NCBI RefSeq assembly: GCF_900172325.1
Contig: NZ_FWFR01000001.1
Location: 372,001-436,000, forward strand
Direction: 5' to 3'
DNA: 64,000 nt
Origin: Oceanibacterium hippocampi
Lineage (GTDB): Bacteria > Pseudomonadota > Alphaproteobacteria > Sneathiellales > Sneathiellaceae
The notes beneath the pieces were generated by a model. The model saw nothing but the letters and a program-made list of their open reading frames with translations. It had not been told where the DNA came from and ran no database searches. Within the stretch, counting starts at the first letter, position 1. Each line of letters opens with the position of its first letter. The position numbers and the translations under genes were made by a program. Of this stretch, positions 27,211 to 38,572 are shown one piece after another.

Positions 27211-27920
27211 GCAAGTGCCTCGCGCTGCAGCCCGACGAGTTCGCCGATCCCGCCCTTGGCGAGCGTGAAGAGTTCGCCGAAGGCCGCCTCGGAGAACGGC
27301 TCGGCCTCGGCCGTACCCTGGATCTCGATGATCCCGCCGGCACCGGTCATGACGAAATTGGCGTCCGCCTCGGCGTTCGAATCCTCGTCATAGTCGAGAT
27401 CCAGCACCGAAACGCCCTTGTAGATACCGCAGGACACGGCCGCGACCTCGCCGATCAGCGGAATGCTCTTCAGCAGGTCGCGGGCGACCAGGCTCGCCAT
27501 CGCCCGGTGCAGGGCCACGTAAGCGCCGGTGATCGAGGCGGTGCGCGTGCCGCCATCGGCTAGCAGGACGTCGCAGTCGATCTTGATCTGCCGTTCGCCG
27601 AGCGCCGCCAGATCGGTGACGGCGCGAAGCGAACGCCCAATCAGGCGCTGGATCTCGACCGTCCGGCCCTGCTGCTTGCCGCGCGCCGCCTCGCGATCCA
27701 TGCGCGATCCGGTCGAACGCGGCAGCATGCCGTATTCCGCCGTTACCCAGCCGCGGCCGGTGTTGCGGAGGAACGGTGGCACCCGCTCGTCGATGCTGGC
27801 GGTGCAGATCACCGTGGTCTCGCCGAAGCGCACGAGGCAGGAGCCTTCGGCGTATTTGTTGCAATCCGGCTCGAGCGAGACGGTGCGCAATTGATTGGGC
27901 TGACGTCCCGACGGTCGCAT
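27207..27920 (-). CDS. rph: Ribonuclease PH
   Basis: A 237-residue phosphorolytic 3'-5' exoribonuclease that trims tRNA 3' ends. Landmarks are [14 protein letters not shown] at the N-terminus, [27 protein letters not shown] (phosphate site), and the C-terminal [19 protein letters not shown]. The ATG at 27920 gives the canonical length; codons upstream of it are not family-like. It is divergent from hrcA across a promoter region. Confidence 0.93.
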   Translation of the reverse strand: MRPSGRQPNQLRTVSLEPDCNKYAEGSCLVRFGETTVICTASIDERVPPFLRNTGRGWVTAEYGMLPRSTGSRMDREAARGKQQGRTVEIQRLIGRSLRAVTDLAALGERQIKIDCDVLLADGGTRTASITGAYVALHRAMASLVARDLLKSIPLIGEVAAVSCGIYKGVSVLDLDYDEDSNAEADANFVMTGAGGIIEIQGTAEAEPFSEAAFGELFTLAKGGIGELVGLQREALA

Positions 27921-27978
27921 GCGGAGCCTCGTTCTGTGAAGGATGTGGAAACGCGCGCCTTGTAGACCCTGGCACGCG

Positions 27979-28007
27979 TTGACGCAAGCCGCGGGCGTCA
28001 CTAAATA
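27979..28007 (+). promoter_or_regulatory. Predicted sigma70-type promoter of hrcA-grpE
   Basis: TTGACG (27979-27984) and TAAATA (28002-28007) are separated by exactly 17 bp, directed toward hrcA. It does not fit the alphaproteobacterial RpoH pattern. No CIRCE element (TTAGCACTC-N9-GAGTGCTAA) is visible nearby. Confidence 0.6.
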
Positions 28008-28017
28008 CTGGCGTTGC

Positions 28018-28035
28018 CGGTACCTTGGGGTACCG
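28018..28035. repeat. Inverted repeat in the hrcA leader
   Basis: CGGTACC-TTGG-GGTACCG is a perfect 7-bp inverted repeat just downstream of the predicted transcription start and about 30 bp before the hrcA start codon. It could be an operator or a leader hairpin that hinders translation. Confidence 0.5.
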
Positions 28036-28066
28036 TATGAGGCCTTGTCAGGGTTGTTTGTCGAAC

Positions 28067-29092
28067 ATGATCGTCGAACTCAACGAGCGCTCTCGCGAAG
28101 TTTTTCGAAATATCGTCGAATCCTACGTCGAGACCGGCGCCCCCGTTTCATCGCGCACGATTGCGCGACGCTCGGCGTTGAACCTGTCGCCGGCCTCGAT
28201 TCGGAACGTCATGTCGGACCTTGAGGAAGCGGGCCTGCTTTACGCCCCGCATACCTCGGCCGGACGGTTGCCGACGCAACAGGGCATGCGCTTCTTCGTC
28301 GACGGCCTGCTGCGCCTCGGCGCGCTAAGCGAGGAAGAGCGCCTCGATATCGAGCGCCGCTGCGCGTCCGACGGGCGGAGCGTGCAGGAAATGCTGAGCC
28401 AGGCCGGCGAGGCACTGTCCGGACTGTCGAGCTGCGCCAGCCTGGTGCTGGCGCCGAAGATCGACAGCGCCGTGAAGCATATCGAGTTCGTGCCGCTCAA
28501 CGAGGGCCGGGCACTGGTGGTGCTGGTCACCGAGGACGGACTGGTCGAGAACCGGATCGTCAACCTGCCGCTCGGCCTGCCGCAGAGCGCGTTGATCGAG
28601 GCGAGCAACTTCCTCGCCAACCGGATGCGGAACCGGACGCTCGCGGAAGCGCGCGAGGAAATCCTGATCGAGCTCGAGACGAAGCAGGCCCAGCTCGACC
28701 AGCTTGCAACCCGTGTGGTGGAAGCGGGTATCGCGACCTGGGCGGGTCAGGAGACCCTGATCGTTCGCGGTCACGCCAATCTGCTCGACGACGTCCAGGC
28801 GCTGCAGGACCTGGAGCGGATCCGCCGCCTCTACGACGAGCTGGAAAGCAAGCGCGAGGCCGAGCGGCTGCTCGACCTCGTTGCCGGCGCCGACGGCGTG
28901 CAGATATTCATCGGCACCGAAAACAAGCTCTTCTCGGAAGGCGATTCCTCGTTCATTGTCTCGCCCTTCATGAACAGCCGGGAACGCGTGGTCGGCATCA
29001 TCGGCGTCGTCGGGCCGACCCGGATCAACTATTCCCGCATTGTCCCGCTGGTCGACTATACCGCGAAGATGATCGGCCGCCTTCTCGGCTGA
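28067..29092 (+). CDS. hrcA: Heat-inducible transcription repressor HrcA
   Basis: A 341-residue repressor with an N-terminal winged helix ([28 protein letters not shown] read as consecutive helices, then [19 protein letters not shown] and [18 protein letters not shown]). A GAF-like dimerisation domain ends in [21 protein letters not shown]. HrcA normally binds CIRCE operators. The ATG at 28067 is chosen; TTG 28058 and ATG 28037 are possible and none has a strong ribosome-binding site. It is divergent from rph and 49 bp upstream of grpE. Confidence 0.9.
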   Translation: MIVELNERSREVFRNIVESYVETGAPVSSRTIARRSALNLSPASIRNVMSDLEEAGLLYAPHTSAGRLPTQQGMRFFVDGLLRLGALSEEERLDIERRCASDGRSVQEMLSQAGEALSGLSSCASLVLAPKIDSAVKHIEFVPLNEGRALVVLVTEDGLVENRIVNLPLGLPQSALIEASNFLANRMRNRTLAEAREEILIELETKQAQLDQLATRVVEAGIATWAGQETLIVRGHANLLDDVQALQDLERIRRLYDELESKREAERLLDLVAGADGVQIFIGTENKLFSEGDSSFIVSPFMNSRERVVGIIGVVGPTRINYSRIVPLVDYTAKMIGRLLG

Positions 29093-29141
29093 TCCCGCCC
29101 CGCCCAGCATTTCGTCCCATTGCCAGTTCAGGATCGCCGTC

Positions 29142-29768
29142 ATGGAAGATACGGAAAAGAAAGCCGCCGACATGGAAACCGAACAGAACGCCGCCGGCAC
29201 CGAGGACCGTGCGGAAGACGTCGTCGAAGCGGAAAGCGATTCGGAAGCGGCCGTCGAGATGGATGACGGCGACCCGCGCGACCGCGAGATCGCCGATCTC
29301 AAGGACCGCCTGCTGCGGGCCATGGCGGATGCCGAGAATACCCGCCGGCGCGCTGAGCGCGACCGGGAAGAGGCGCGCAAGTTCGCGATGGCGAATTTCG
29401 CCCGCGACATCCTCACCCTCGGCGACAACATGTCGCGCGCGATCGAGAACATGGCCAAGACCGATACCGGCGACAGCGACGTGCTGAACAAGCTGATCGA
29501 GGGCGTGAAGATGATCGACGCCGACCTGGTATCGACCCTCGAACGGCACAATATCCGCCGCCTCGACCCGCTCGGCGAGAAGTTCGATCCGAACTTCCAC
29601 CAGGCCATGTTCGAGGTTCCCGACCCCAACGCGGAACCGGGCACCGTCGTCCAGGTGCTGCAGGCCGGCTACGTGATCTCCGACCGGCTGCTCCGGCCGG
29701 CCATGGTCGGCGTTGCCAAGGCCGCCGGGGGCGAACCGAATCCGAACAAGGTCGACACCAGCGCCTGA
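29142..29768 (+). CDS. grpE: Nucleotide exchange factor GrpE
   Basis: A 208-residue DnaK co-chaperone. An acidic, disordered N-terminus (about 1-45) is followed by a long coiled coil (REIADLKDRLLRAMADAENTR...) and a C-terminal beta domain with the family signature GEKFDPNFHQAMFEV and GTVVQVLQAGYVISDRLLRPAMVGVAK. It forms an hrcA-grpE pair; dnaKJ lies 2 kb away beyond two genes of opposite orientation. Confidence 0.92.
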   Translation: MEDTEKKAADMETEQNAAGTEDRAEDVVEAESDSEAAVEMDDGDPRDREIADLKDRLLRAMADAENTRRRAERDREEARKFAMANFARDILTLGDNMSRAIENMAKTDTGDSDVLNKLIEGVKMIDADLVSTLERHNIRRLDPLGEKFDPNFHQAMFEVPDPNAEPGTVVQVLQAGYVISDRLLRPAMVGVAKAAGGEPNPNKVDTSA

Positions 29769-29771
29769 CCC

Positions 29772-30674
29772 TCAGCCCGTCGTGGCCGGCCGCGTTGGCG
29801 GCACGAGACAGGACGACGCCGGGTCATGGCGGGCCCGGCGCTTCCTGACCGCGTCCTTCGAGGTCACCGCGTAGCAATAGACGCAGCCGTGCGGGCAGCT
29901 GTCATAGGCGCCGATATCCCGCGATTCGGCGCACAGACAACCCGGACGGTTGCCCTTGCGGCGAACCGCGATCGCGCGTCCGGCAAGGTCGGAGAGCCGT
30001 TCGCCGTCGATGCAGGCGGCGCCGGCGAACGGCGGCGTCAGCAATTCCGGCTGGCTGCAGAGCGTCGGCGTCAGGCCCTCGTTCCTTGCGATCTGCCCCA
30101 GTTCGGCCAGCAGCGCCCGTTTCTCGTCGGCCGGCGGATCCTGCCAGCCGAAGTCGTGCCGGGCCGCCGCCCGGTCCAGATTGCGCCGGGTCTTGGTGTA
30201 GATCTGCGCGAATGACAGCACGACCTCGTCGATGATCCCGTTAAGCGCCCTTGCCAGTTCGGCAAAACGCTGCCGGTGGACCGCCGCCGGGGTCAGCGAG
30301 GTCAGCAGCACCGGATCGTAGCGCCAGACCAAGGCGCGCCGCCCGAAGCGGTCGGACAGCCGGCGGATCGCCTCGATTGCTGCCGCGGAGGCCGGAACCG
30401 AGCTTTCCAGCGGACGCGGATAGCCGGTCAGGCTGTATTGCAGATAGAAGGGAATCCCTGCCGCCGAAACGTCCTCCAGCGCGCCGGCGAACGGCGCCGC
30501 GTTCCGCGTCCAGAAGACGTAGCCAGTGACCCCGTCGCCGCGCAGCGGCAGGTGCTGCACCCGCCCGCCATAGGGATTGAGGACATCGACGGAGCCGGCG
30601 GCGAAGCGGCGGCGGAACCAGTCGGCATAGAAAGCCGGAATGTCGGTCCGGTAACTCGCCGAGAGGATCGTCAC
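29772..30674 (-). CDS. DUF1848 family protein with CxxCYA cysteine motif
   Basis: A 300-residue protein matching DUF1848. ILSASYRTDIPAFYADWFRRR opens the family, VFWTRNAAPF, LQYSLTGYPRPLE and LVWRYDPVLLT are conserved inner segments, and the C-terminus carries CLCAESRDIGAYDSC followed by PHGCVYCYA. These cysteines look like an Fe-S or radical-SAM-related site, though the biochemical role is unknown. The GTG start at 30674 overlaps the rarD stop by 4 bp (GTGA). The open frame extends far upstream in rarD but that part is shadow. Confidence 0.78.
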   Translation of the reverse strand: MTILSASYRTDIPAFYADWFRRRFAAGSVDVLNPYGGRVQHLPLRGDGVTGYVFWTRNAAPFAGALEDVSAAGIPFYLQYSLTGYPRPLESSVPASAAAIEAIRRLSDRFGRRALVWRYDPVLLTSLTPAAVHRQRFAELARALNGIIDEVVLSFAQIYTKTRRNLDRAAARHDFGWQDPPADEKRALLAELGQIARNEGLTPTLCSQPELLTPPFAGAACIDGERLSDLAGRAIAVRRKGNRPGCLCAESRDIGAYDSCPHGCVYCYAVTSKDAVRKRRARHDPASSCLVPPTRPATTG

Positions 30675-31636
30675 TGGCCAGTCGCAGCCGGCGCCGGCAG
30701 GCGCCGCCGGCGTCGGCGCAGCCCGTCGCCGGAATAGAGCGCCAGCGCCGTCCAGATGAGCGCGAAGGCGATGCCGTCGACGTGCGTGAACGGTTCGTTC
30801 CAGAGAAAGATCGCGATGACCGCCTGGAGCGTCGGCGAGACATACTGGATCAGGCCGACCGTGATCAACGGCAGGCGCCGTGCGCCGATGGTGAAGAACA
30901 GGAGCGGCGCCGCCGTGATCAGGCCGAGGCCGATCAGCAGCAGGTCGGTTCCGAGGTCGATGGCGCGGAACGAGCCCTCGCCGGCAAGGCCGATCCAGAT
31001 CAGGTAGCCGAGCGCGACCGGCAGGATCAGCAATGTCTCGACGCCGAGGCCGACGGTCGATTCGACCCGCACAGTCTTCCGGACGAGGCCGTAGAATCCG
31101 AAGGACACCGCCAGCACGAGCGCGATCCAGGGCACCCCGTCGCCTTCCCATGCGAGGATCAGGACGGCCGCGGCCGCAAGTCCGACGGCCAGCATCTGGA
31201 CGCGGTTCAGGCGCTCGCCGAGGAAAAGCACGCCGAGGATCACGCTGACCAGCGGATTGATGTAGTAGCCGAGGCTCGATTGCAGCAGCTGGTCGTGGGC
31301 GATCGCCCAGACGTAGGTCAGCCAGTTGACGGTGATCAGGACCGTCGAGGCGAGCAGCGCGGCCAGCACCTGCCGGTCGCGAAACGCGGCACGGAATTCC
31401 GCCCAGCCACGGGTCACGGTCAACAGTCCGGCGATGAAGATCAGGACCCAGACAACGCGGTGGGCGACGATCTCGATCGGGCTCACCGCGTCGAGCAGGC
31501 GGAAATAGATGGGGGACATCCCCCAGATGACGAAGGCCCCGAGTATGGACACGACCCCGGTCACGCCGGGATCGCGCAGCCCGCGTGGCACGGTACCGCC
31601 GTTGGTTGTATCCACGCTCGTTTTCCCGGTTGTCAT
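30671..31636 (-). CDS. rarD: EamA family transporter RarD
   Basis: A 321-residue inner-membrane protein with ten predicted helices in two EamA halves. GAFVIWGMSPIYFRLLDAVSPIEIVAHRVVW is the RarD opening (read as two adjacent segments), with WAIAHDQLLQSSLGYYINPLVSV and FLGERLNRVQ following. RarD proteins are putative metabolite exporters, originally linked with chloramphenicol resistance; the substrate is unclear. It is translationally coupled to the DUF1848 gene and divergent from dnaK. Confidence 0.82.
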   Translation of the reverse strand: MTTGKTSVDTTNGGTVPRGLRDPGVTGVVSILGAFVIWGMSPIYFRLLDAVSPIEIVAHRVVWVLIFIAGLLTVTRGWAEFRAAFRDRQVLAALLASTVLITVNWLTYVWAIAHDQLLQSSLGYYINPLVSVILGVLFLGERLNRVQMLAVGLAAAAVLILAWEGDGVPWIALVLAVSFGFYGLVRKTVRVESTVGLGVETLLILPVALGYLIWIGLAGEGSFRAIDLGTDLLLIGLGLITAAPLLFFTIGARRLPLITVGLIQYVSPTLQAVIAIFLWNEPFTHVDGIAFALIWTALALYSGDGLRRRRRRLPAPAATGQ

Positions 31637-31738
31637 GGCGCCAGATAGCGCGCGCCATGCCTGCGGGTCAAATGAAGAACATGCAATGCCGTCGTGCACG
31701 GACGGGACACCCCGGCCGCCGCCCGGTGCTTTCAGGCT

Positions 31739-31770
31739 ATTGCGACGAAACTATGTCGGTCCTATATAAC
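31739..31770 (+). promoter_or_regulatory. RpoH-type heat-shock promoter of dnaK
   Basis: ATTG (31739-31742), an 18-bp spacer and CCTATATAAC (31761-31770) match the alphaproteobacterial heat-shock consensus CTTG-N17/18-CYTATNTNNG with one mismatch in each box. The same region also reads as a sigma70 promoter (TTGCGA, 17 bp, TATATA). It lies about 90 bp before the dnaK ATG. Confidence 0.65.
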
Positions 31771-31860
31771 CGGCAGTCTCAAAAACACCTGCCGAACCTT
31801 GGGGTTTTTCGCAGTGCATGGTTGGCTGCGGATGACCGCCGCTAAGAGGACGAGGACAAC

Positions 31861-33783
<1,923 letters not shown>

Positions 33784-33793
33784 CCGACGTTGG

Positions 33794-33850
33794 CGGGCAT
33801 GCCCGACGACCGTAACGACGACGCCCCGGCGGATTCCATCCGCCGGGGCG
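33794..33850 (+). terminator. Palindrome and strong hairpin between dnaK and dnaJ
   Basis: CGGGCATGCCCG (33794-33805) is a perfect palindrome. It is followed by a 12-bp stem of CGCCCCGGCGGA (33822-33833) and TCCGCCGGGGCG (33839-33850) around loop TTCCA, without a T-run. It may attenuate read-through into dnaJ or stabilise the dnaK message, giving more DnaK than DnaJ. Confidence 0.6.
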
Positions 33851-33878
33851 CTCCCGTGACGTGTGCGAGTGACAAAGC

Positions 33879-34997
33879 ATGAGCAAGGCCGATTACTACG
33901 ATCTTCTCGGTGTCGAACGCGGCGTCGATGACGCGGCACTGAAATCCGCCTATCGGAAGCTGGCCAAGCAGTATCATCCCGATCGGAATCCCGGCGACGC
34001 GACGGCCGAGGCCAAGTTCAAGGAAGTCAGCGAAGCCTACGACGTCCTGAAGGACCCGCAGCGCCGCGCCGCCTACGACCGCTTCGGCCATGCCGCCTTC
34101 GAGGGCGGCGGACCTGGCGCCCGTCACGGTGGCGGGCAGGGCGGCTTCGATTTCGCCGATGTCTTCGACGACCTGTTCGGCGAATTCATGGGCCAGCGTC
34201 GTGGCGGCCGCGGCGGCGCCGCGCGCGGCAGCGATCTCCGCTACAACATGGAAATCTCGCTCGAGGACGCCTATCACGGCACGACCAGCGAGATCCGTAT
34301 CCCCTCGACCGCCTCCTGCGAGGAATGTGACGGCAGCGGCGCAGCCGCCGGTTCGCAGCCGACCACCTGCTCGACCTGCCAGGGCATCGGCAAGGTCCGC
34401 GCCCAGCAGGGTTTCTTCACGATCGAACGGACCTGCCCGACCTGCGGCGGCCGCGGCCGGGTGATCGAGAAGCCCTGTCGTGCCTGCGGTGGCCAGGGCC
34501 GCGTCCAGCGCGAGAAGACGCTTTCCGTCAAGATTCCCGCCGGCGTCGACGAGGGCAACCGGATCCGCCTGACCGGCGAGGGCGAGGCAGGGCTGCTCGG
34601 CGGCCCGCCCGGCGACCTCTATATCTTCATCTCGATCGCGCGCCATCCCTTCTTCAAGCGCGACGAGGACAATCTCTACTGCAAGGTGCCGATCGAGATG
34701 ACCGCCGCCGCCCTCGGCGGGACCATCGAGGTACCGACCATCGACGGCGGCCGGGCCAGCGTCACGATTCCGGAGGGCACCCAGAACGGGCGCCAGTTCC
34801 GGCTGCGCGGCAAGGGCATGCCGGCGGTTCGCGGCGGCGGCATCGGCGATTTGATCCTGCAGGTGAACGTCGAGGTGCCGGTGAAACTGACCCGACGCCA
34901 GAAGGAACTCCTGCGCGAGTTCGGTGAAGCGGGACAGGGCAGCCACAGCCCCGAATCCGAAGGCTTCTTCAGTCGCGTGAAGGATCTCTTCAACTAG
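33879..34997 (+). CDS. dnaJ: Chaperone DnaJ (Hsp40)
   Basis: A 372-residue co-chaperone. The J domain with the HPD motif ([11 protein letters not shown]) is followed by a Gly/Phe-rich linker ([16 protein letters not shown]) and four CxxCxGxG zinc motifs ([36 protein letters not shown]). The C-terminal substrate domains and a short tail complete it. Preceded by a hairpin 29 bp upstream. Class A DnaJ, full length. Confidence 0.95.
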   Translation: MSKADYYDLLGVERGVDDAALKSAYRKLAKQYHPDRNPGDATAEAKFKEVSEAYDVLKDPQRRAAYDRFGHAAFEGGGPGARHGGGQGGFDFADVFDDLFGEFMGQRRGGRGGAARGSDLRYNMEISLEDAYHGTTSEIRIPSTASCEECDGSGAAAGSQPTTCSTCQGIGKVRAQQGFFTIERTCPTCGGRGRVIEKPCRACGGQGRVQREKTLSVKIPAGVDEGNRIRLTGEGEAGLLGGPPGDLYIFISIARHPFFKRDEDNLYCKVPIEMTAAALGGTIEVPTIDGGRASVTIPEGTQNGRQFRLRGKGMPAVRGGGIGDLILQVNVEVPVKLTRRQKELLREFGEAGQGSHSPESEGFFSRVKDLFN

Positions 34998-35986
34998 CCC
35001 CGGCCTGTCGCGCGCCCGGCTTCCGCGTCGTCATATTCGCGGACCAGCCGCTCGACCAGCCGGGCGACCGCTGGCACGTCGCCAACCCCCTCCGCCGAAT
35101 GACCGGCCGACCAGATGTCCCGCCAGCGCCGCTTGCCGCGCGCCTCGGGATTGATGTCCTTCGCGATATCGATGGCGCCGCGTTCCGGCAGCGCCAGCGG
35201 ATCGAGCCCCGCCGCGACGATCGAGCCGGTCAGCATGCTGGTCGGCAGCCCGGTGAAGGCCCGGGTCAGCGTGATGTCGTCAAGCCGGGCCTCGACCACC
35301 ATCCGCTTGTAGGCTTCCGACGCCATGCTCTCGCGGGTCGCGATGAAGCGCGTCCCCATATAGGCGAGGTCGGCGCCGAGCGTCTCTGCCGCCCGCAGCG
35401 CGACCCCGTCGGCAATCCCGCCGGCCAGCACGATCGGCCCGTCGAAGGCGGCCCGCGCCGCCCGGACGAAGGCGAACGGATTGGCCCAGCCGGTCTGGCC
35501 GCCGGCACCGGCGGTCAGCAGGATCAGGCCGTCGGCGCCGGCCGCCGCCGCCTTTTCCACATGCCGCATGCTCGCCACGTCGGCAAGAACGAGTCCGCCG
35601 TAGTCGTGCACCGGGCCGACGACATGTTCCGGGCTGCCGACGCTGGCGATCACCAGCCCGATCCGGTAGCGGGCCAGCAGCGCAAGATCCTCGGCGACAC
35701 GCGGGTTCGAGCGATGGACGATGAGATTGGCGGCGACCGGGGCGACCGGCAGGCCCGGGTTCGCCTCGCGGAAGGTCGCGACCTCGGCGGTCATGCGGGT
35801 GAGCCAGTCGTCGAGTTCATCGGTCGTCCGGCAATTGGCGGTCGGAAAGCTGCCGATCACACCGGCCCGGCAGCAGGCGATTACCAATTCCGGACCCGAA
35901 ACGAGAAACATCGGCGCGGCGATCAGCGGCAGCCGCAGCCGCCCGTCCAGCATCGCCGGCAGCCGGCCCGTCCTGTGTGGAGCCAT
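34994..35986 (-). CDS. Nitronate monooxygenase (NPD-like flavoenzyme)
   Basis: A 330-residue FMN-dependent TIM barrel. [25 protein letters not shown] is the opening (in two adjacent segments), [17 protein letters not shown] and [30 protein letters not shown] (in segments) form the flavin-phosphate sites. Members oxidise alkyl nitronates or act as related enoyl reductases. Its ATG shares a base with the ligase stop (TGATG), so it is co-translated with an acyl-CoA synthetase; the true substrate may therefore be a CoA ester or acid. Convergent with dnaJ with 4 bp overlap. Confidence 0.78.
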   Translation of the reverse strand: MAPHRTGRLPAMLDGRLRLPLIAAPMFLVSGPELVIACCRAGVIGSFPTANCRTTDELDDWLTRMTAEVATFREANPGLPVAPVAANLIVHRSNPRVAEDLALLARYRIGLVIASVGSPEHVVGPVHDYGGLVLADVASMRHVEKAAAAGADGLILLTAGAGGQTGWANPFAFVRAARAAFDGPIVLAGGIADGVALRAAETLGADLAYMGTRFIATRESMASEAYKRMVVEARLDDITLTRAFTGLPTSMLTGSIVAAGLDPLALPERGAIDIAKDINPEARGKRRWRDIWSAGHSAEGVGDVPAVARLVERLVREYDDAEAGRATGRG

Positions 35987-37548
35987 CAGCCGACCTGCCT
36001 GTCGCGGCCGGCCCAGTAGGTCGCGCGGAGCGCCTTCTTGTCGGGCTTGCCGATCGGGGTCAACGGAATCGCCTCGGCGATATCGATCGTTTTCGGGGTG
36101 TAGATCCCGCCCTTCCGGCGGCGCACCAGTTCCTGCAGCGCCTTGGGGTCCGGCCTGGCACCGGCGCGCGGCACGATCACCGCCTTGACCGCCTCGCCCC
36201 ACTTGTCGTCCGGGACACCGATCACCGCCGCCATCGCGACCGAGGGATCGCTCGACAGCACGTCCTCGATCTCGCGCGGGAACAGGTTGAAGCCGCCGGA
36301 GACGATCATGTCCTTCTTGCGGTCGACGATATAGAGATAGCCCTGCTCGTCCGCGGTCGCCATGTCGCCGGTATGGAGCCAACCGCCGGCCAGCGTTTCG
36401 GCGCTCTGCTCGGGACGCTTCAGATACTCCTCCATCACCTGCGCGGCGCGGACCGAGATTTCCCCGACCTCGCCCGGCGCGACCGGCCGGTTCTCGTCGT
36501 CGAGCAGCGCCACCTCGGTCGCCGCGCAAGGATGACCGCAGGAGGCAAAGAGCCGGGGCCGGGCCGGGTCGTGATCCTCGCGGCGCAGCACCGAGATCGG
36601 GTAACCCTCGGTCTGGCCATAGAGCTGCGAGAAGACCGGGCCCAGGCGCTCGAGACCCTCGAGCAGCCGTGTCGGCGACATCGGCGAGGCGCCGTAGAGC
36701 AGCAGTTCGAGGCTCGAAAGGTCGGTCCGGTCGAGGGCCGGGCAGTCGAGCAGGAGATAGATCATCGTCGGCACGAGGACGGTCGCGGTGATGCACTCCG
36801 CGGCGATGGTCGCCAGCACCCGCTCCGGATCGAAGCCCTGCATCAGGTGGATGCAGCCGCCGCGATGCAGCGTCGGCACGATCTTGGTGCCGGCGACATG
36901 ACTGATCGGCGCCACGGCTAGGTAGTCGAGGCGGGCCGGCCATTCGAAATCCGCGATCACCGCGTTCGACATGGCGATACCCGACGGGTGACGGCGCAGC
37001 ACGCCCTTGGATTTCCCGGTCGTGCCGCCGGTATAGTTGATCGTCGAGACGTCGCCCGGCTCGGCAAGATCGACCGGGCTTACCGCGCCGGCAGCCTCGG
37101 CCGCCGCGTTGATGTCGATGCCGTAGTCGGCCGGGCCGAGCGTGAAGACCCCGTGCAGCCGTTCGACGCCACCGGCCAGGGCGGCGCCGCGTTCCGGAAA
37201 GGCATCGCTGTCGACCAGCAGGAAATCGATCTCGGCGTCGTCAAGGATGAACTGGTGGTCGTCGAGCGCGCCCAGAGGATGCAGCGGTGTCGTCGCCAGG
37301 CCGAGCCCGCTTGCCGCAACCCCGGCGAGCCAGGCATCCGCCCGGTTCGGGCTGAGACTGGCAAAGCGCTGACCGCGGCGGGCACCGGCGGCCTGCATCG
37401 CCGCCTGGTAGCGACCGATCAGATCATATGCCTGCTCGTATCGGATCTTGCCGCCCGCGCCCGAGAAGGCGGTACGGCCGCGCCAGCGGGCCAGCGAGCG
37501 CAGTACCATGGAGGCGCCGGTCAGGCCCTCTTGCCACGGCAGAACCAT
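35986..37548 (-). CDS. AMP-dependent acyl-CoA synthetase/ligase
   Basis: A 520-residue ANL-superfamily enzyme. The phosphate loop YTGGTTGKSKG, the adenine motif LYGQTEGYPIS, GWLHTGDMATADEQGYLYIVDRKKDMI (in segments, carrying the ATP Asp and hinge) and the C-terminal lysine segment PIGKPDKKALR are all present. Typical of fatty-acid- or aromatic-acid-activating ligases. The ATG at 37548 follows an ideal GGAGGACGAAAG site. The gene is coupled to the nitronate-monooxygenase-like gene and divergent from dapB. Confidence 0.83.
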   Translation of the reverse strand: MVLPWQEGLTGASMVLRSLARWRGRTAFSGAGGKIRYEQAYDLIGRYQAAMQAAGARRGQRFASLSPNRADAWLAGVAASGLGLATTPLHPLGALDDHQFILDDAEIDFLLVDSDAFPERGAALAGGVERLHGVFTLGPADYGIDINAAAEAAGAVSPVDLAEPGDVSTINYTGGTTGKSKGVLRRHPSGIAMSNAVIADFEWPARLDYLAVAPISHVAGTKIVPTLHRGGCIHLMQGFDPERVLATIAAECITATVLVPTMIYLLLDCPALDRTDLSSLELLLYGASPMSPTRLLEGLERLGPVFSQLYGQTEGYPISVLRREDHDPARPRLFASCGHPCAATEVALLDDENRPVAPGEVGEISVRAAQVMEEYLKRPEQSAETLAGGWLHTGDMATADEQGYLYIVDRKKDMIVSGGFNLFPREIEDVLSSDPSVAMAAVIGVPDDKWGEAVKAVIVPRAGARPDPKALQELVRRRKGGIYTPKTIDIAEAIPLTPIGKPDKKALRATYWAGRDRQVG

Positions 37549-37743
37549 CTTTCGTCCTCCCCTGTGACGCCCCCTGCCGCCCGGGTCAGCGGGACGGCGG
37601 CGGCTGCCTTTTCCCGACGATACGATGGCATCGGCCCGAGTTGCAAAGAGCGTGATTGCGTTCGCCCGGTCATCTCGCCAACCGGGCGGCGCTGTGCTAA
37701 ACCCGCCGGCACCATATTGCGCCGGGTATCGGGGGACGGAAGC

Positions 37744-38553
37744 ATGACCGCAGTCAGGATCGGGATCGTCGGCGCAGCCGGCCGCATGGGGCGCACGCTG
37801 CTGCGGCTCGTCGACGAGAGTGATGGCACCTTGATCGCCGGCGCGACGGAGAGTCCCGGTCACCCGGACCTCGGCCGCGACATCGGACTTCTGTTCGGAG
37901 CCGAAACGACGGGCATGACGCTGGCCGACGACCCGGAGGCGCTGTTCCGAAATGCCGACGTGGTCATCGACTTCACCCGCCCGGCGGCGAGCGTCGCCCA
38001 TGCCGCCCTCGCCGCCCGTCTCGGCACCGGCCTGGTCATCGGCACCACCGGCATGGCCGCCGACGACGAGGAGGCGGTCGCCAAGGCGGCCGGCCGCGCG
38101 CCGATCGTCATGGCCGGCAACATGAGCCTCGGCGTCAATCTGCTGACCGTGCTCACCGAGCTGGTCGCCCGCGCCCTTGACGATGCCTTCGATATCGAGA
38201 TCGTCGAGATGCATCACCGGCACAAGGTCGACGCGCCGTCCGGCACCGCCCTGATGCTCGGCCGGGCCGCCGCGCATGGCCGGGGGATCAATCACGACGC
38301 GGCGGTCGATCGCGGCCGCGACGGTATCACTGGGGCCCGCGAGCGCGGCCATATCGGCTATGCCGCGCTCCGCGGCGGCAACGTGGTCGGCGAGCACAGC
38401 GTCATATTCGCCGCCGACGACGAGCGGATCGAGCTCACCCACAAGGCCGGCGACCGCCAGCTGTTCGCCCGCGGCGCCGTCAAGGCGGCGGTTTGGGTCT
38501 CGGGGCGGACGCCCGGGCTTTATTCCATGCGCGACGTCCTCGGCCTCGGCTGA
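37744..38553 (+). CDS. dapB: 4-hydroxy-tetrahydrodipicolinate reductase
   Basis: A 269-residue NAD(P)H-dependent reductase of the lysine/diaminopimelate pathway. RIGIVGAAGRMGRTLL is the dinucleotide loop, VVIDFTRPAASVAH and GTTGMAADDEEAV follow, and the DapB signature EIVEMHHRHKVDAPSGTALMLG holds the substrate-binding His and Lys. Normal length. It appears monocistronic here, with a DMT transporter converging from the other side. Confidence 0.94.
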   Translation: MTAVRIGIVGAAGRMGRTLLRLVDESDGTLIAGATESPGHPDLGRDIGLLFGAETTGMTLADDPEALFRNADVVIDFTRPAASVAHAALAARLGTGLVIGTTGMAADDEEAVAKAAGRAPIVMAGNMSLGVNLLTVLTELVARALDDAFDIEIVEMHHRHKVDAPSGTALMLGRAAAHGRGINHDAAVDRGRDGITGARERGHIGYAALRGGNVVGEHSVIFAADDERIELTHKAGDRQLFARGAVKAAVWVSGRTPGLYSMRDVLGLG

Positions 38554-38572
38554 GGCCGAGCCGACCGGCCGG

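Noticed and set aside
27921-28066. CIRCE operator upstream of hrcA
   Set aside because: Looked for TTAGCACTC-N9-GAGTGCTAA on both strands; only a different inverted repeat (CGGTACC/GGTACCG) is present.
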